A stretch of 64,000 bases of DNA from Frondihabitans sp. Leaf304 (GCF_001423105.1 NZ_LMNV01000002.1:1877270-1941269); one strand, 5' to 3'. Counted from the first letter of the stretch, positions 1 to 9,408 are shown. The notes: generated by a model from the sequence alone, not told the origin. A program made the numbers and translations.

Positions 1-8
1 AAACGGAT

Positions 9-782
9 TCAGAACAGAGGCCAGGGCACGGCCGGCATGTGCCCGTGCGGCGCCGGGAACCGACCCCGGGCGAGAAGACGATCGCAGCGGGCGGCGAGCG
101 CGTCGACCTCTCGCACGCTGAGCAGCCCGTCGAGCGCTGTGCCGAGTTCGCCGCCGAGACCCTCACGGATCCTTGTGGCGCCTGCCCGCTCGTCGTCGCT
201 GAGTTCGTCGTCGATCCACCCCCACAGCACCGTGCGGAGCTTGTGCTCGACATGGAAGGTGAGGCCGTGATCGACGCCGTACCGGTGGCCGCCCGGCATC
301 GCCAAGACGTGCGCCCCCTTGCGGTCGGCGTTGTTGACCAGCACGTCGAACACGGCCATGCGACGGAGCGCAACAGTGTCTTCGTGGATCAGCGACACCG
401 GCCGGTCTTCCTCGTCGTCACCGTCGAAGACGTGACGCCACCCGTCGCCCGGCACGGCGTCGGTCGGAACGAGGTCGACCGGGTCTTGCTCGGGATCGAT
501 GTCTTGCCAGAGCTGCACCATGCCTTCGCCGAGCGGGCCCTGGCCTAGCCACGTGTGCGGCACGATGTTCCACCCGAGCGCCTCTGAGACCACGTAGGCC
601 GCGACTTCTCGGTGGGCGAGGTTGCCGTCAGGGAAGTCCCATAGCGGTTTTTCGCCGGCGATGGGCTTGTAGACGACGGCCGTCTCGCCGATGGTGCCGA
701 GGAAGGTGGCGTTCGACGCCGTTCGGATGCGGCCGGCGAGCTCGAGCTCACCGACCGGCGGTTCGACGGCGTTCGTGGTCAC
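9..782 (-). CDS. SCO1664-family conserved actinobacterial protein
   Basis: This 257-residue protein resembles the SCO1664 family (TIGR03843-type), which has a distant PI3/4-kinase-like fold. Family-like stretches are VVYKPIAGEKPLWDFPDG near residue 37 (a lysine-containing P-loop-like segment), VFDVLVNNADRKGAH near 145 and YGVDHGLTFH near 168; the last two resemble the catalytic and metal-binding segments of lipid-kinase folds. It overlaps the upstream DUF3090 gene by 4 bp, so the two are probably translationally coupled. In other actinobacteria this gene pair is often near mshC, which might lie just beyond the left edge. No enzymatic activity is established for the family to my knowledge. The family call is fairly confident; a kinase function would be inference. 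Confidence 0.85.
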   Translation of the reverse strand: MTTNAVEPPVGELELAGRIRTASNATFLGTIGETAVVYKPIAGEKPLWDFPDGNLAHREVAAYVVSEALGWNIVPHTWLGQGPLGEGMVQLWQDIDPEQDPVDLVPTDAVPGDGWRHVFDGDDEEDRPVSLIHEDTVALRRMAVFDVLVNNADRKGAHVLAMPGGHRYGVDHGLTFHVEHKLRTVLWGWIDDELSDDERAGATRIREGLGGELGTALDGLLSVREVDALAARCDRLLARGRFPAPHGHMPAVPWPLF

Positions 783-1342
783 AGCAGGTCGTCGAGCGGA
801 GGGCAGGTGTGCCCTTCAGGATCCATCGGGGTCGCGCACAGAGGACAGAGCGGCCGACCGGCACCCACGACCTCGATCGTGCGCTTGGCGAATGCCCGCG
901 CAGTGCCCACGGGGATCTTGACCCGAAGCACCTCGCTCGGCGGGGTCGCCTCGCCCAACTCGTCGCTGTCGTCGAAGCCGTCTTCGGAGTCGTCGTAGGG
1001 GTACGCCTCGATGACGACCTGGGCGGTCGAGGGATCCCACCCCAACGTGATCGCCCCGATGCGGAATTCGGGTTCGACGGGTTGGTCGAGCGGCTCGTTG
1101 TCGACGAGCTCGATCGGCGTCGTGGCGGGGATCGTGATCGGGTTGCCCTCGGCGACCATCAGCTCGTCGAGGATCTCGTCGATCTTCGCCGCGAGAAGCT
1201 CGGACTGCTGCTTTTCGAGCGCGACACTGGTGACTCGCGAACCGGCGCGGGCCTGGAGGTAGAACGAACGGGCTCCGGGCTGGCCGATTGTGCCGACCAC
1301 CAGCCGGTCGGGCCAGTCGAATCCGTGGACGATTGTGGGCAT
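779..1342 (-). CDS. DUF3090 family protein
   Basis: A 187-residue DUF3090 protein. The N-terminal signature FDWPDRLVVGTIGQPGARSF, the following FYLQAR and VALEKQQ are typical. The C-terminus carries a small zinc-knuckle-like CPLC...GHTCP group. It sits between the SCO1664-like gene (4-bp overlap downstream) and a histidine phosphatase upstream on the same strand, a conserved actinobacterial gene order. The biochemical role of the family is unknown. The start at 1342 is supported by the conserved MPTIVHGFDWPDR beginning. Confidence 0.9.
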   Translation of the reverse strand: MPTIVHGFDWPDRLVVGTIGQPGARSFYLQARAGSRVTSVALEKQQSELLAAKIDEILDELMVAEGNPITIPATTPIELVDNEPLDQPVEPEFRIGAITLGWDPSTAQVVIEAYPYDDSEDGFDDSDELGEATPPSEVLRVKIPVGTARAFAKRTIEVVGAGRPLCPLCATPMDPEGHTCPPLDDLL

Positions 1343-1467
1343 GCTGTCATCCTACGAGCGTCCGCCGACACTGGTTCGCAGTCGGGTTGACGGTCGAGTT
1401 TCACGAGCACCTGCAGCGTGATTGGCGGGTGCCCGAGTGGCCCGCCGCGCTGGCCGAACGGCCTGTC

Positions 1468-2169
1468 TCAGGCGGCCGGGTGCCCCGCGCCGCCTCCGAC
1501 TGCGGCGTCGGCGTCCGGCTTGGCGACGCGAAGCCAGCTCAGATCGCCAGAGTCGGTGTTCGTCGCCATGACCTCGGGGCGGCTCGACCCGTAGCGGATG
1601 ATCGAGACCGAGGCCGGGCCCACGCTGATGCGCTGGAACAGATCGAGATGCATGCCGAGGGCATCCGCCAAGATCGACTTGATGATGTCGCCGTGACTCA
1701 CTGCCGCCCACACCGCCTGCGGCCCGAACTCGGCCTCGAACGCGGCGTCGTGCCGACGGATCGCCGCCACCGATCGCGCCTGCATCACCTGCATCGACTC
1801 CCCGCCCGGGAAAACGGCTGCCGACGGCTGCGACTGCACGACCGACCAGAGTTTCTCGCTCGCCAGTTCTTTGAGCGGCCTGCCCTGCCAGTCGCCGTAG
1901 TCGCACTCGGTGATCGCTCGGTCGAGCGGCGTCTGTGGGTCGAAACCCTGGGCTCGCTGCGCCTCGACGACGAACTTGGTCGTCTGACGACACCGCTCGA
2001 GAGGGCTCGAGACCACGCCGACGAGGGGAACATCGGACAGGCGCTCGGCGGTGCGGAAGGCCTGCTTGCGGCCCACGTCGTCGAGTCTCACGCCGGCGGT
2101 GCGCCCGGCGAGGATGCCGCTCGCGTTCGCGGTGGTGCGCCCGTGCCGGACGAGGATCACTGTGGCCAT
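1468..2169 (-). CDS. Histidine phosphatase (MSMEG_4193-type phosphomutase family)
   Basis: A 233-residue member of the phosphoglycerate-mutase/histidine phosphatase superfamily. It begins MATVILVRHGRTTAN, carrying the RHG phosphohistidine motif. The second-half motif AVSHGDIIKSIL provides the second catalytic histidine, and the acidic residue lies near ECDYGDWQG. Longer reading to 2232 is possible, but it would run into the tRNA gene, and the RHG motif normally sits about 8 residues from the start, so I chose 2169. With DUF3090 and the SCO1664-like gene it forms the conserved actinobacterial trio in which this member is called MSMEG_4193-type. The substrate is unknown. Confidence 0.88.
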   Translation of the reverse strand: MATVILVRHGRTTANASGILAGRTAGVRLDDVGRKQAFRTAERLSDVPLVGVVSSPLERCRQTTKFVVEAQRAQGFDPQTPLDRAITECDYGDWQGRPLKELASEKLWSVVQSQPSAAVFPGGESMQVMQARSVAAIRRHDAAFEAEFGPQAVWAAVSHGDIIKSILADALGMHLDLFQRISVGPASVSIIRYGSSRPEVMATNTDSGDLSWLRVAKPDADAAVGGGAGHPAA

Positions 2170-2200
2170 TTGATCGACTCCGGCTTCTGGTCTGCTGGTG

Positions 2201-2285
2201 CGGAGGGCGTGGGATTCGAACCCACGAGACATCTCTGCCCACTTGTTTTCAAGACAAGCTCCATCGGCCGCTCGGACAGCCCTCC
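2201..2285 (-). tRNA. tRNA-Ser (anticodon TGA)
   Basis: On the minus strand a 7-bp acceptor stem (GGAGGGC with GCCCTCC) closes a long-variable-arm tRNA of about 85 nt. The anticodon stem-loop reads CTTGT-CTTGAAA-ACAAG, giving anticodon TGA. The T-loop contains GGTTCGAATCC. The discriminator base is G, as expected for serine. CCA is not encoded directly after the discriminator. Confidence 0.95.
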
Positions 2286-2469
2286 CGGGCGCGACCCTCG
2301 AGTCGCGACCATGACGATCTTATCCGACGTGCCCGCCGCTCCCTTCAAGAGGACCAGTGTTCGGCCCAGGAGGAGATCGCAGCAGGTCTGACCTTGCAGG
2401 CAGGAAGGCACGGCCGTGACGTTCCTTTTGACAGGAGCACCTCACCGCGGGGCCTTTCGAACGGACCGA

Positions 2470-3345
2470 CTAGCGCAGGGTGGCAAGCGCCGACGCGAGA
2501 CCGTCGTCGACGTCGCTGCCCGTGCGCTCGGATGCCACGTCGAGCACGTCGTCGGGCGCTTGGCCCATGGCGACGCCGCGACCGGCACGGGAGGCCCAGG
2601 TGAGCATATCGATGTCGTTGCGGCCGTCACCGACCGCCATGACGCGCTCGGCCGGGATGTCGAGCCAGGTGCGCACACGCTCGAGCGCGGTCGCCTTGGT
2701 GACGCCGAAGGGCGCGATGTCGAGCCAGGCAGTCCACCCGACGTTGTAGCTGACCTTGTGAAGGCCCATGCTCTCGACGATCTCGAGGAACTCGTCGAGG
2801 CTGTGAGACGGCGACATCACGACGACGCGGGTTGCCGCTACGCCGCAGAGCTCGGCGAACGTGGCCTCGCGGCTGGTCGGGGTGAGGGCGATCTCGGGGA
2901 ACGCGCCGAGGTACAGCATGTTGCCGTGGGCGTCTTCGACGGCATAGCCCGCGCCTTCGAGTCGACCGTCGATGGTGGTCAACACCTCGGTCGGGTCGAA
3001 CTCTTCGACAAAAACGGTCTTGTAACCGTCGGAGGAGGTGTCGTCGCGCCCCAGGGTCATGGCACCGTTCGAGCAGACGACGTAGTCGGAGTCGAAACCG
3101 AGACGCTCGATCACGGGCAGGGTCATCGCGACGGAGCGCCCGGTGGCGATCATCACTTCGTGCCCGTCGAGCCGGAGACGCGTGATCTCGTCGGCCACGG
3201 CATCGCTGATCTGCCCGCCCTCGGTCATGATCGTGCCGTCGACGTCGAGTGCGACCAGCCAGGCGTCATCACGACGCGGCCGAGGAGCGGGCGAGATGGT
3301 GGGCACGGAGAACGAGAGCTGGGGCTCTGACGAATCGCGGCTCAC
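2470..3345 (-). CDS. Cof-type HAD hydrolase
   Basis: A 291-residue HAD superfamily IIB hydrolase. Motif I DVDGT lies near residue 32, a Ser/Thr motif II near IATGRS, and the C-terminal motif is [14 protein letters not shown]. The cap region between them matches the Cof/YbiV type, which acts on small phosphorylated metabolites. I start it at a GTG at 3345 that overlaps the serS stop as GTGA, giving a 4-bp overlap and likely coupling to serS. The open frame continues much further upstream inside serS, but that part is in a shadow frame. The physiological substrate cannot be read from sequence. Confidence 0.85.
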   Translation of the reverse strand: MSRDSSEPQLSFSVPTISPAPRPRRDDAWLVALDVDGTIMTEGGQISDAVADEITRLRLDGHEVMIATGRSVAMTLPVIERLGFDSDYVVCSNGAMTLGRDDTSSDGYKTVFVEEFDPTEVLTTIDGRLEGAGYAVEDAHGNMLYLGAFPEIALTPTSREATFAELCGVAATRVVVMSPSHSLDEFLEIVESMGLHKVSYNVGWTAWLDIAPFGVTKATALERVRTWLDIPAERVMAVGDGRNDIDMLTWASRAGRGVAMGQAPDDVLDVASERTGSDVDDGLASALATLR

Positions 3346-4607
3346 GCGACCGGCTCCAAGACTTCGAGACCGCCCAGGTAAGGCTGCAGCGCTGCCGGCA
3401 CGACGACAGACCCGTCTTTCTGCTGGTGCGTCTCGAGGATCGCCACCATCCATCGGGTCGTCGCCAGAGTGCCGTTGAGCGTCGACACCGGCGCCGTCTT
3501 GCCCGACTCCGTGCGGTAGCGCGTGTCGAGGCGTCGCGCCTGGAACGTCGTGCAGTTCGAAGTCGAGGTGAGCTCGCGGTATGTGCCCTGCGTGGGCACC
3601 CACGCCTCGATGTCGAACTTGCGGGCGGCACTCGACCCGAGGTCGCCGGCAGCGACGTCGATCACGCGGTAGCTGAGCTCGCAGGCCTGCAGCATCTGCT
3701 CCTGGAACGACACCAAGCGCTCGTGCTCGGCCTCCGCCTGATCGGGGTGGATGTAGCTGAACATCTCGAGCTTGTTGAACTGGTGAACCCGCAGGATCCC
3801 GCGGTTGTCTTTGCCGGCAGCACCGGCCTCGCGCCGGTAGCAGGTCGACCACCCGGCGTACCGGATCGGCCCGTTCGAGACGTCGAGGATCTCATCGGCG
3901 TGATAACCGGCGAGAGCCACCTCGCTGGTACCCGTCAGGTAGAGGTCGTCGGCGGGCAGGTAGTAGATCTCGTCGGCGTGCGAGCCGAGGAACCCGGTGC
4001 CCGCCATGACCTCGGGCCGCACCAGCGTGGGTGTGATGAGGGGGGTGAAGTCTTCGGCGATGGCCTTGTCTAGGGCCATGTGCATGAGGCCGATCTCAAG
4101 GCGGGCGCCCACGCCGCGCAGGAAGTAGAAGCGCGAGCCCGACACCTTGGTGCCGCGCTTGATGTCGATCGCGCCGAGCTTCTCACCGAGGTCGGCGTGG
4201 TCGAGCGGCTCGAAGTCGAAGGTCTTCGGCTCGCCGTGAGTGCGGAGCGTGACGAAGTTCTCTTCGCCCCCGGCAGGAACACCCTCGATGATCGGATTGG
4301 CGACCCCGCGCATCGCGACGTCGAACGCCTCGTCGGCCGCGGTCGAGGCCGCCTGGGCCTCCTTGACGCGCGCAGCCAACTTCTGCGCTTCGGCGACGAG
4401 CTCTTTCTTCTCCTCCTTGGGTGCCTTCGCGACCGTCTTGCCGAAAGCGTTCTGCTCGGCGCGGAGGTCTTCGAAGACTGCAATCGCGGCCCGACGCGCG
4501 ACATCGGCGGCGAGCGCGACGTCGACGGCCTCGGTGGAGTCGCCGCGGGCGAGCTGGCTCTGCTTGATGCGGTCGGGGGCGTCGCGGAGGAGCTGGGGAT
4601 CGATCAC
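3342..4607 (-). CDS. serS: Seryl-tRNA synthetase
   Basis: A 421-residue class II aminoacyl-tRNA synthetase that charges tRNA-Ser. The N-terminal 110 residues form the expected long coiled-coil tRNA-binding arm, rich in Lys, Glu and Ala around residues 35-100. Class II motif 2 is visible as TCYRREAG followed by GILRVHQF (residues about 252-270). Motif 3 lies near the C-terminus as [15 protein letters not shown]. Length is normal for the family. The downstream HAD gene overlaps by 4 bp. A serine tRNA gene lies 1 kb away on the same strand, which may be coincidence. Confidence 0.97.
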   Translation of the reverse strand: MIDPQLLRDAPDRIKQSQLARGDSTEAVDVALAADVARRAAIAVFEDLRAEQNAFGKTVAKAPKEEKKELVAEAQKLAARVKEAQAASTAADEAFDVAMRGVANPIIEGVPAGGEENFVTLRTHGEPKTFDFEPLDHADLGEKLGAIDIKRGTKVSGSRFYFLRGVGARLEIGLMHMALDKAIAEDFTPLITPTLVRPEVMAGTGFLGSHADEIYYLPADDLYLTGTSEVALAGYHADEILDVSNGPIRYAGWSTCYRREAGAAGKDNRGILRVHQFNKLEMFSYIHPDQAEAEHERLVSFQEQMLQACELSYRVIDVAAGDLGSSAARKFDIEAWVPTQGTYRELTSTSNCTTFQARRLDTRYRTESGKTAPVSTLNGTLATTRWMVAILETHQQKDGSVVVPAALQPYLGGLEVLEPVA

Positions 4608-4735
4608 CCAGTCAGTCTAAGGAGTCCTCGCCCGGCGTCGAGGCGGAGATGATCGACCTGTGGATAAGTCGTGGTCGTGGCCGCTGTTAACACCCCCGCC
4701 ACACGACGGAGGCGCCGGTCTAATACGGTTGTGCC

Positions 4736-5752
4736 ATGAGCCACCCATCCCCCGCCACCGCCGAAAGGGATGACGAGATGCACCCGGCCTCGCCCCGACC
4801 GGTCGCCGCAGTCGTGTACAACCCCATCAAGGTGTCGCTCGCCGACATCAAGAAGTCGGTGCGCCGTCACCAGCAGAAAGCCGGCTGGGGCGAAACCCTC
4901 TATTACGAGACCTCGATCGACGACCCGGGCGGCGGCATCACGCGCCAGGCGGTGGAGGCCGGCGCCGACATGGTGATAGCGGCTGGCGGAGACGGCACGG
5001 TGCGCTGTGTCGCCGAGGCGCTCCGCGGATCCTCGACGGCTTTGGGGTTGCTCCCCTCGGGCACCGGCAACCTGCTGGCGCGCAATCTCAAGCTCAGCCT
5101 CGACCACCTCGACAACGCGATCTCGACTGCGTTCAACGGCGTCGAACGCCAGATCGACCTCGGGGTCGTCGACATCGAGAATCCGGATGGCACGCGCGAC
5201 CGCTCGTGCTTCGTCGTGATGGCCGGGCTCGGGCTCGACGCGCAGATGCTGGCGAACACGAACGACAAGCTCAAGGCGCGCGTCGGCTGGCTGGCCTACG
5301 TCGACGCCATCGCGAAGAGCCTCCGCGACAACAACTCCATCTCGATCCGCTACGACCTCGACGGACTCGGCCGGAAGACGATGAAGACCCACACGATCAT
5401 CATCGGCAACTGCGGGCTGCTGCCCGGCAACCTGATGCTGCTTCCCGACGCGGCCGTGGACGACGGCGTGTTCGACATCGTCGCGCTTCGCCCCGAGCGC
5501 AAGATCGACTGGGTCGGCATCTGGCTCAAAATCGTGTGGGAGAACGGGATTCTGCGGCGCTCTCGAGCGGGTCGTCAGATCATGCGGCTCGCGCCCGACC
5601 TCAAGACGGTCCGCTATATGAAGGGCTCCGAGATCGTCGTGCGACTTGACTCCCCGCAGGATTTCGAGCTCGACGGCGACTCCCACGGCATGGCGGTGGC
5701 GATCCGCGCGTGGATCGACCCGCTGGCGCTGCGGGTGCGCGTCCCGGCGTAG
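4736..5752 (+). CDS. Diacylglycerol kinase-family lipid kinase
   Basis: A 338-residue protein of the DAGK catalytic family, soluble and membrane-associated, that phosphorylates lipid alcohols with ATP. The nucleotide-binding motif AAGGDGTVRCVAEAL is near residues 82-96, followed by LPSGTGNLLARNL near 105. A C-terminal beta domain ends with the FELDGD segment typical of the family. It is divergent from serS across 128 bp containing a TAATAC -10-like element about 15 bp before the start. A later ATG (residue 15) would also leave the conserved domain intact. The exact lipid substrate is not determinable. Confidence 0.85.
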   Translation: MSHPSPATAERDDEMHPASPRPVAAVVYNPIKVSLADIKKSVRRHQQKAGWGETLYYETSIDDPGGGITRQAVEAGADMVIAAGGDGTVRCVAEALRGSSTALGLLPSGTGNLLARNLKLSLDHLDNAISTAFNGVERQIDLGVVDIENPDGTRDRSCFVVMAGLGLDAQMLANTNDKLKARVGWLAYVDAIAKSLRDNNSISIRYDLDGLGRKTMKTHTIIIGNCGLLPGNLMLLPDAAVDDGVFDIVALRPERKIDWVGIWLKIVWENGILRRSRAGRQIMRLAPDLKTVRYMKGSEIVVRLDSPQDFELDGDSHGMAVAIRAWIDPLALRVRVPA

Positions 5753-5868
5753 GGCTGCTCGGCGCGGAGCTGCGGCATGATCCGACGCGGATCGGCCGAA
5801 GCGACCTGGCGCGCCGGGTCAGTACGGCCGAATCGCGTCGCTTCGCTTCGCCTCGCCGAATGCGGCGA

Positions 5869-6855
5869 CTAGAGCTGCTCCGGCTCCCCCGCCACGAGAC
5901 CCCGCAGCCAGTCGCGCGCCTCGACGAACGCCTGGTTGTCGTACCGCGGCGTGACCGTCACCTCACGTCGATCGGCCCGCGGATACGAGCCGAGGAAGAT
6001 CACGTTCGGGCTGAACCGCTTGAGCCCGAGCAGCGCGTCGGCGACCCGCTCGTCGAGGATGTGCCCGTCGAGGTCGATCACGAATCGGTAGCGGCCGAGG
6101 GCGTCTCCGATGGGGCGCGACTCGAGCAGACTCATGTTGATGCCGCGCGTCGCGAACTGCTCCAGCATGTCGAGCAGACCTCCGGCTCGGTCGTCGGGGA
6201 GCTCCGCGATGATCGACGTCTTATCGGAGCCGGTGGCCGGCGGCACAGCCGACACGCGCCCCACGAGCACGAAGCGGGTGACGGCATTCGGGTTGTCGCC
6301 GATCCCGTCGGCGAGCACCTCGAGCGGGTAGTGCTCGATGATTCCGGGTGGGGCGATGGCCGCGTCGGCCAGGCCGCCGACGACTTCGCCGGCGCCGACC
6401 GGTGGCAGCAGGGCGGCGGCGGCCGCGACGTTCGAGGTGGCCGGCAGGTGACCGTGGTCGGGCAGCGCCTTCTCGAGCCACAGCCGGGTCTGCGCGTAGG
6501 CGACCGGATGCGCGTTGACGACCTTGACGTCGTCCAGCCTCGTGCCGGGTCGGGCCACGAGCACGAAGTCGACTTTGACCAGATACTCCCCGACGATCCG
6601 CAGGCCCGGAACGTTGGCCAGGGCATCCTGCGTCGCGCTGACCCCTCCGTCGATCGAATTCTCGATCGCGATCATGGCGGCCACACTGCGACCGGCGACG
6701 ACGTCGGCCAGAGCCTCGCCCACGTTGTTGACGCTCCGCCAGCTCTTGCCCCGAGCCTCCGGAACCTGCTTCAGCGCCGCCTCCGTGAAGGTGCCGGCCG
6801 GGCCCAGGTAGCTGTAGGTCTCGAGCGGGTCGGGGGCGTGGTCGATCGCTGACAT
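5869..6855 (-). CDS. pheA: Prephenate dehydratase
   Basis: A 328-residue stand-alone prephenate dehydratase that makes phenylpyruvate for phenylalanine synthesis. The N-terminus TYSYLGPAGTFTEAAL and the segment AIENSIDGGV are typical of the catalytic PDT domain. The active-site TRF motif is present as VTRFVLVG near residue 193. The C-terminal ACT domain (about residues 205-300) has the allosteric ESRP motif near residue 243, so feedback by phenylalanine is likely. There is no chorismate mutase domain, as is usual in actinobacteria. It diverges from pgm across 131 bp. Confidence 0.95.
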   Translation of the reverse strand: MSAIDHAPDPLETYSYLGPAGTFTEAALKQVPEARGKSWRSVNNVGEALADVVAGRSVAAMIAIENSIDGGVSATQDALANVPGLRIVGEYLVKVDFVLVARPGTRLDDVKVVNAHPVAYAQTRLWLEKALPDHGHLPATSNVAAAAALLPPVGAGEVVGGLADAAIAPPGIIEHYPLEVLADGIGDNPNAVTRFVLVGRVSAVPPATGSDKTSIIAELPDDRAGGLLDMLEQFATRGINMSLLESRPIGDALGRYRFVIDLDGHILDERVADALLGLKRFSPNVIFLGSYPRADRREVTVTPRYDNQAFVEARDWLRGLVAGEPEQL

Positions 6856-6887
6856 GGCTCAGAGCCTAGGGCAGGGCGACGAGCCCA

Positions 6888-6928
6888 CGGATCCTTGTCT
6901 CCCCAGCAAAGACAGACACGAGGATCCG
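6888..6928. repeat. Inverted repeat with GGATCC arms in pheA-pgm promoter region
   Basis: CGGATCCT at 6888-6895 and AGGATCCG at 6921-6928 are perfect inverted 8-mers 25 bp apart, with short complementary TGTCT/AGACA stretches inside. It lies in the divergent pheA-pgm intergenic region. It could be an operator or simply two of the many GGATCC sites. Confidence 0.5.
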
Positions 6929-6986
6929 CCGCCCCACCTGTGGACAACCACGACACACGTCTGCCGTCAGTGCCACTATTGCTCAC

Positions 6987-8606
6987 ATGACCGATCGCGC
7001 CGGCACCTACGCCACCCCCGAAGACCTCATCAACCCCGAGGCCGTCTCGGCTGCCTATTACGAGCTGATCCCCGACGTGTCCGACCCCTCGCAGAAGGTC
7101 GTGTTCGGCACGTCCGGTCACCGCGGCTCGTCGCTCGACGCCGCCTTCAACGAGGCTCACATCGCCGCCATCACGCAGGCGATCGTCGAGTACCGCACGG
7201 CGCAGGGCATCACCGGGCCGCTGTTCATCGGCCGCGACACGCACGCGCTCTCGGGCCCTGCCGAGCGCACAGCCCTCGAGGTGCTCGCCGGCAACGGGGT
7301 CACCGTGCTCGCCGACGCCGAGGGCGGCTATGTGCCGACGCCGGTCATCAGCCACGCGATCCTCGTCTACAACAACGACCCCGAGCACACCGATCAGGCC
7401 GACGGCATCGTCGTCACGCCGAGCCACAACCCGCCTCGCGACGGTGGCTTCAAGTACAACCCGCCGCACGGCGGCCCGGCCGACAGCGACGCGACGTCGT
7501 GGATCGCGAACCGTGCCAACGAGATCATCGCCGGCGGCAACGTCGAGGTGAAGAAGAGCATGGTGAGCCCCGGGCGCCACGACTTCCTGCGCGGGTACGT
7601 GATCGACCTCGCCAACGTGATCGACTTCGAGGCGATCAAGAAGGCCGGCATCCGCATCGGCGCCGACCCGCTCGGTGGCGCGAGCGTCGAATACTGGGCC
7701 GCCATCCGCGACGCGTACGACCTCGACCTCACCGTGATGAACCCCGGAGTCGACCCGACCTGGCGCTTCATGACCCTCGACTGGGACGAGAAGATCCGGA
7801 TGGATCCGTCGAGCGCTTCCGTCATGGCGAGCGTCGTCGAGCGCAAGGACGAGTTCGACATCGTCACCGGAAACGACGCCGATGCCGATCGCCACGGCAT
7901 CGTGACGCCCGACGAGGGGCTGATGAACCCCAACCACTACCTGGCCGTCGCCATCGACTACCTGTACAGCCACCGTCCCGACTGGCGCGCCGACGCCGCA
8001 ATCGGCAAGACGCTTGTCTCGTCGTCGATCATCGACAAGGTCGCCGACTCCCTCGGTCGACGCCTCTGGGAGGTGCCGGTCGGCTTCAAATGGTTCGTGC
8101 CCGGTCTCGTCGACGGCAGCGTCGCGTTCGGCGGCGAGGAGAGCGCCGGGGCGTCGTTCTTGCGCCGCGACGGCTCGGTCTGGACCACCGACAAAGACGG
8201 CATCATCCTCGCCCTGCTCGCCAGCGAGATCCTCGCGGTGACCGGCAAGACACCGTCGGTGCTCTACAAAGAGCTCACCGGGAAGTATGGAGACCCGGTC
8301 TACCAGCGCATCGACGCGGCCGCCTCGAAAGAGCAGAAGGCCCGACTCGGCAAGCTGAGCGGCGACGACATCACGGCGACCGAGCTCGCGGGCGACCCCA
8401 TCATCGCGAAGCTCAGCGAGGCTCCCGGCAACGGTGCCGCGGTCGGCGGCCTCAAGGTCGTGACCGAGAAGGCGTGGTTCGCGGCGCGACCGTCGGGCAC
8501 CGAAGATGTCTACAAGATTTACGCCGAGTCGTTCGAGGGGCCGGAGCACCTGAAGCGCGTGCAGGCCGAGGCGAAAGAGATCGTCGACGCGGCGCTCGGC
8601 GCCTAG
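6987..8606 (+). CDS. pgm: Phosphoglucomutase (alpha-D-glucose specific)
   Basis: A 539-residue phosphohexomutase interconverting glucose 1-phosphate and glucose 6-phosphate in the cytoplasm. The beginning FGTSGHRG near residue 45 and the phosphoserine loop VTPSHNPPRDGG near residues 142-153 are diagnostic. The metal-binding loop TGNDADADRHG and sugar-specificity loop GGEESAG follow. The C-terminal ARPSGTED binds phosphate. Length matches the bacterial Pgm subfamily. It links glycogen and cell-wall precursor metabolism to glycolysis. Confidence 0.96.
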   Translation: MTDRAGTYATPEDLINPEAVSAAYYELIPDVSDPSQKVVFGTSGHRGSSLDAAFNEAHIAAITQAIVEYRTAQGITGPLFIGRDTHALSGPAERTALEVLAGNGVTVLADAEGGYVPTPVISHAILVYNNDPEHTDQADGIVVTPSHNPPRDGGFKYNPPHGGPADSDATSWIANRANEIIAGGNVEVKKSMVSPGRHDFLRGYVIDLANVIDFEAIKKAGIRIGADPLGGASVEYWAAIRDAYDLDLTVMNPGVDPTWRFMTLDWDEKIRMDPSSASVMASVVERKDEFDIVTGNDADADRHGIVTPDEGLMNPNHYLAVAIDYLYSHRPDWRADAAIGKTLVSSSIIDKVADSLGRRLWEVPVGFKWFVPGLVDGSVAFGGEESAGASFLRRDGSVWTTDKDGIILALLASEILAVTGKTPSVLYKELTGKYGDPVYQRIDAAASKEQKARLGKLSGDDITATELAGDPIIAKLSEAPGNGAAVGGLKVVTEKAWFAARPSGTEDVYKIYAESFEGPEHLKRVQAEAKEIVDAALGA

Positions 8607-8672
8607 TTCGGGGTCGGCTCGTCGGGCGGGTGCGCCGCTCTGGCGGTGCTCCGCTCTGCCGTTCTGGCGGTG

Positions 8673-8736
8673 CGCCGAGTGCCGCCAAATGCGCGCGTGG
8701 CGGTCAGCAGCGCTGCATTCGGCGGCACTCGGCGGG
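8673..8736. repeat. Palindromic element, family A, copy A1
   Basis: The arms are GAGTGCCGCCAAATGC and GCATTCGGCGGCACTC, extended outward by matching CC/GG, around a loop of about 22 bp. Related copies lie at 8767, 35636, 35727 and 63299, always outside genes. Confidence 0.85.
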
Positions 8737-8766
8737 GTCACCTTCGGTACGCCGGGCGGGCTGACG

Positions 8767-8825
8767 CTGAGTGGCGCCAAAGCGGGCGTGGCGGTCAGCC
8801 GAGCTGCAATTGGCGGCACTCGGCG
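8767..8825. repeat. Palindromic element, family A, decayed copy A2
   Basis: The arms GAGTGGCGCCAAAGC and GCAATTGGCGGCACTC are imperfect. The loop shares GCGTGGCGGTCAGC with copy A1, so A1 and A2 look like a tandem duplication about 90 bp apart. Confidence 0.7.
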
Positions 8826-8838
8826 GGGGCGGAGGAGG

Positions 8839-8902
8839 CGCGCGAAATGGCCTGTATGCCGGGAATCTGCAGGCGGGAGCGGAGATCAGGCCATCTCGCG
8901 CG
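8839..8902. repeat. 16-bp inverted repeat
   Basis: CGCGCGAAATGGCCTG at 8839-8854 is mirrored by CAGGCCATCTCGCGCG at 8887-8902 with one mismatch and a 32-bp loop. It is not followed by a T-run, so it does not look like a simple terminator. Confidence 0.7.
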
Positions 8903-8996
8903 GCTGACGCCGGGAGTCAGCGGGGGCGGGCCGGATCCTGCGGTCCTTGAACGAAAGGAGCACCCGGCCCGGATGACGGACCCCGGGAACCTCAGC

Positions 8997-9323
8997 TCAG
9001 AGAGCGTTCGGCTGCTGCGCCCACCAGGCGGTGATGTCTGCGGCGACCCCGCGGGCCTGCTGCTCGCGCATCGCCAGGCCGTAGTCGCTGTCGATCGCTC
9101 CTGCGATCTTGACCGCCAGCGCCCGATCGCGCACGCCATGGCCGAGCTCGATCAGGATCGGCCGCACCAGATCGTCGTATTCGCCGTCGGCGACGCGCGC
9201 CGGGCCGACGCCGATCGGATCCCACTGCCCGACGATCTCGGCCAACTCGAGTTCGAGCGCGGTGAATCGGCTCCGGTCGGCGTTCGATCCACTGGCGGTG
9301 CGCATCCCGACAGTCTGCCTCAT
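8997..9323 (-). CDS. Hypothetical protein, weakly DUF1871-like
   Basis: This 108-residue ORF contains ELAEIVGQWDPIGVGPARV followed by EYDDLVRPI, a pattern that resembles the small DUF1871 family (WDPI plus EYD). It could start at residue 1 or at the Met in MRTASG (residue 7). It lies alone between a terminator-like hairpin (9369-9408) and the palindrome cluster. No function can be assigned. Codon pattern looks genuine, but the family call is weak. Confidence 0.55.
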   Translation of the reverse strand: MRQTVGMRTASGSNADRSRFTALELELAEIVGQWDPIGVGPARVADGEYDDLVRPILIELGHGVRDRALAVKIAGAIDSDYGLAMREQQARGVAADITAWWAQQPNAL

Positions 9324-9368
9324 GCCAGACGGTGCGCCGCGACGGAACTCGTCGCTTCCAAACGCGAA

Positions 9369-9408
9369 ACGGACTACCCGACCTGCCGCGGCAGGAGGGG
9401 TAGTCCGT
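9369..9408 (-). terminator. Terminator hairpin of the minus-strand lipid operon
   Basis: ACGGACTACCC and GGGTAGTCCGT form a perfect 11-bp stem enclosing a second short stem (CCTGCC/GGCAGG). Read on the minus strand it lies about 70 bp after the AGPS-like stop and is followed by GTTTCGCGTTT. It separates that operon from the small 8997-9323 gene. Confidence 0.75.

Larger units (their letters stand above)
8607..8996. other. 390-bp non-coding interval with palindromes
   Basis: No credible gene is seen between pgm and the small minus-strand gene. The interval holds two copies of the GAGTGCCGCC palindrome family (8673-8736 and a decayed copy at 8767-8825) and a different 16-bp inverted repeat (8839-8902), all described separately. 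Confidence 0.7.

Noticed and set aside
4608-4735. T-box or riboswitch before serS
   Set aside because: The 128-bp leader shows no T-box core or recognisable aptamer.
6771-8819. A 682-residue minus-strand open frame
   Set aside because: It is antisense to pgm, whose motifs are complete, and has no recognisable domain.
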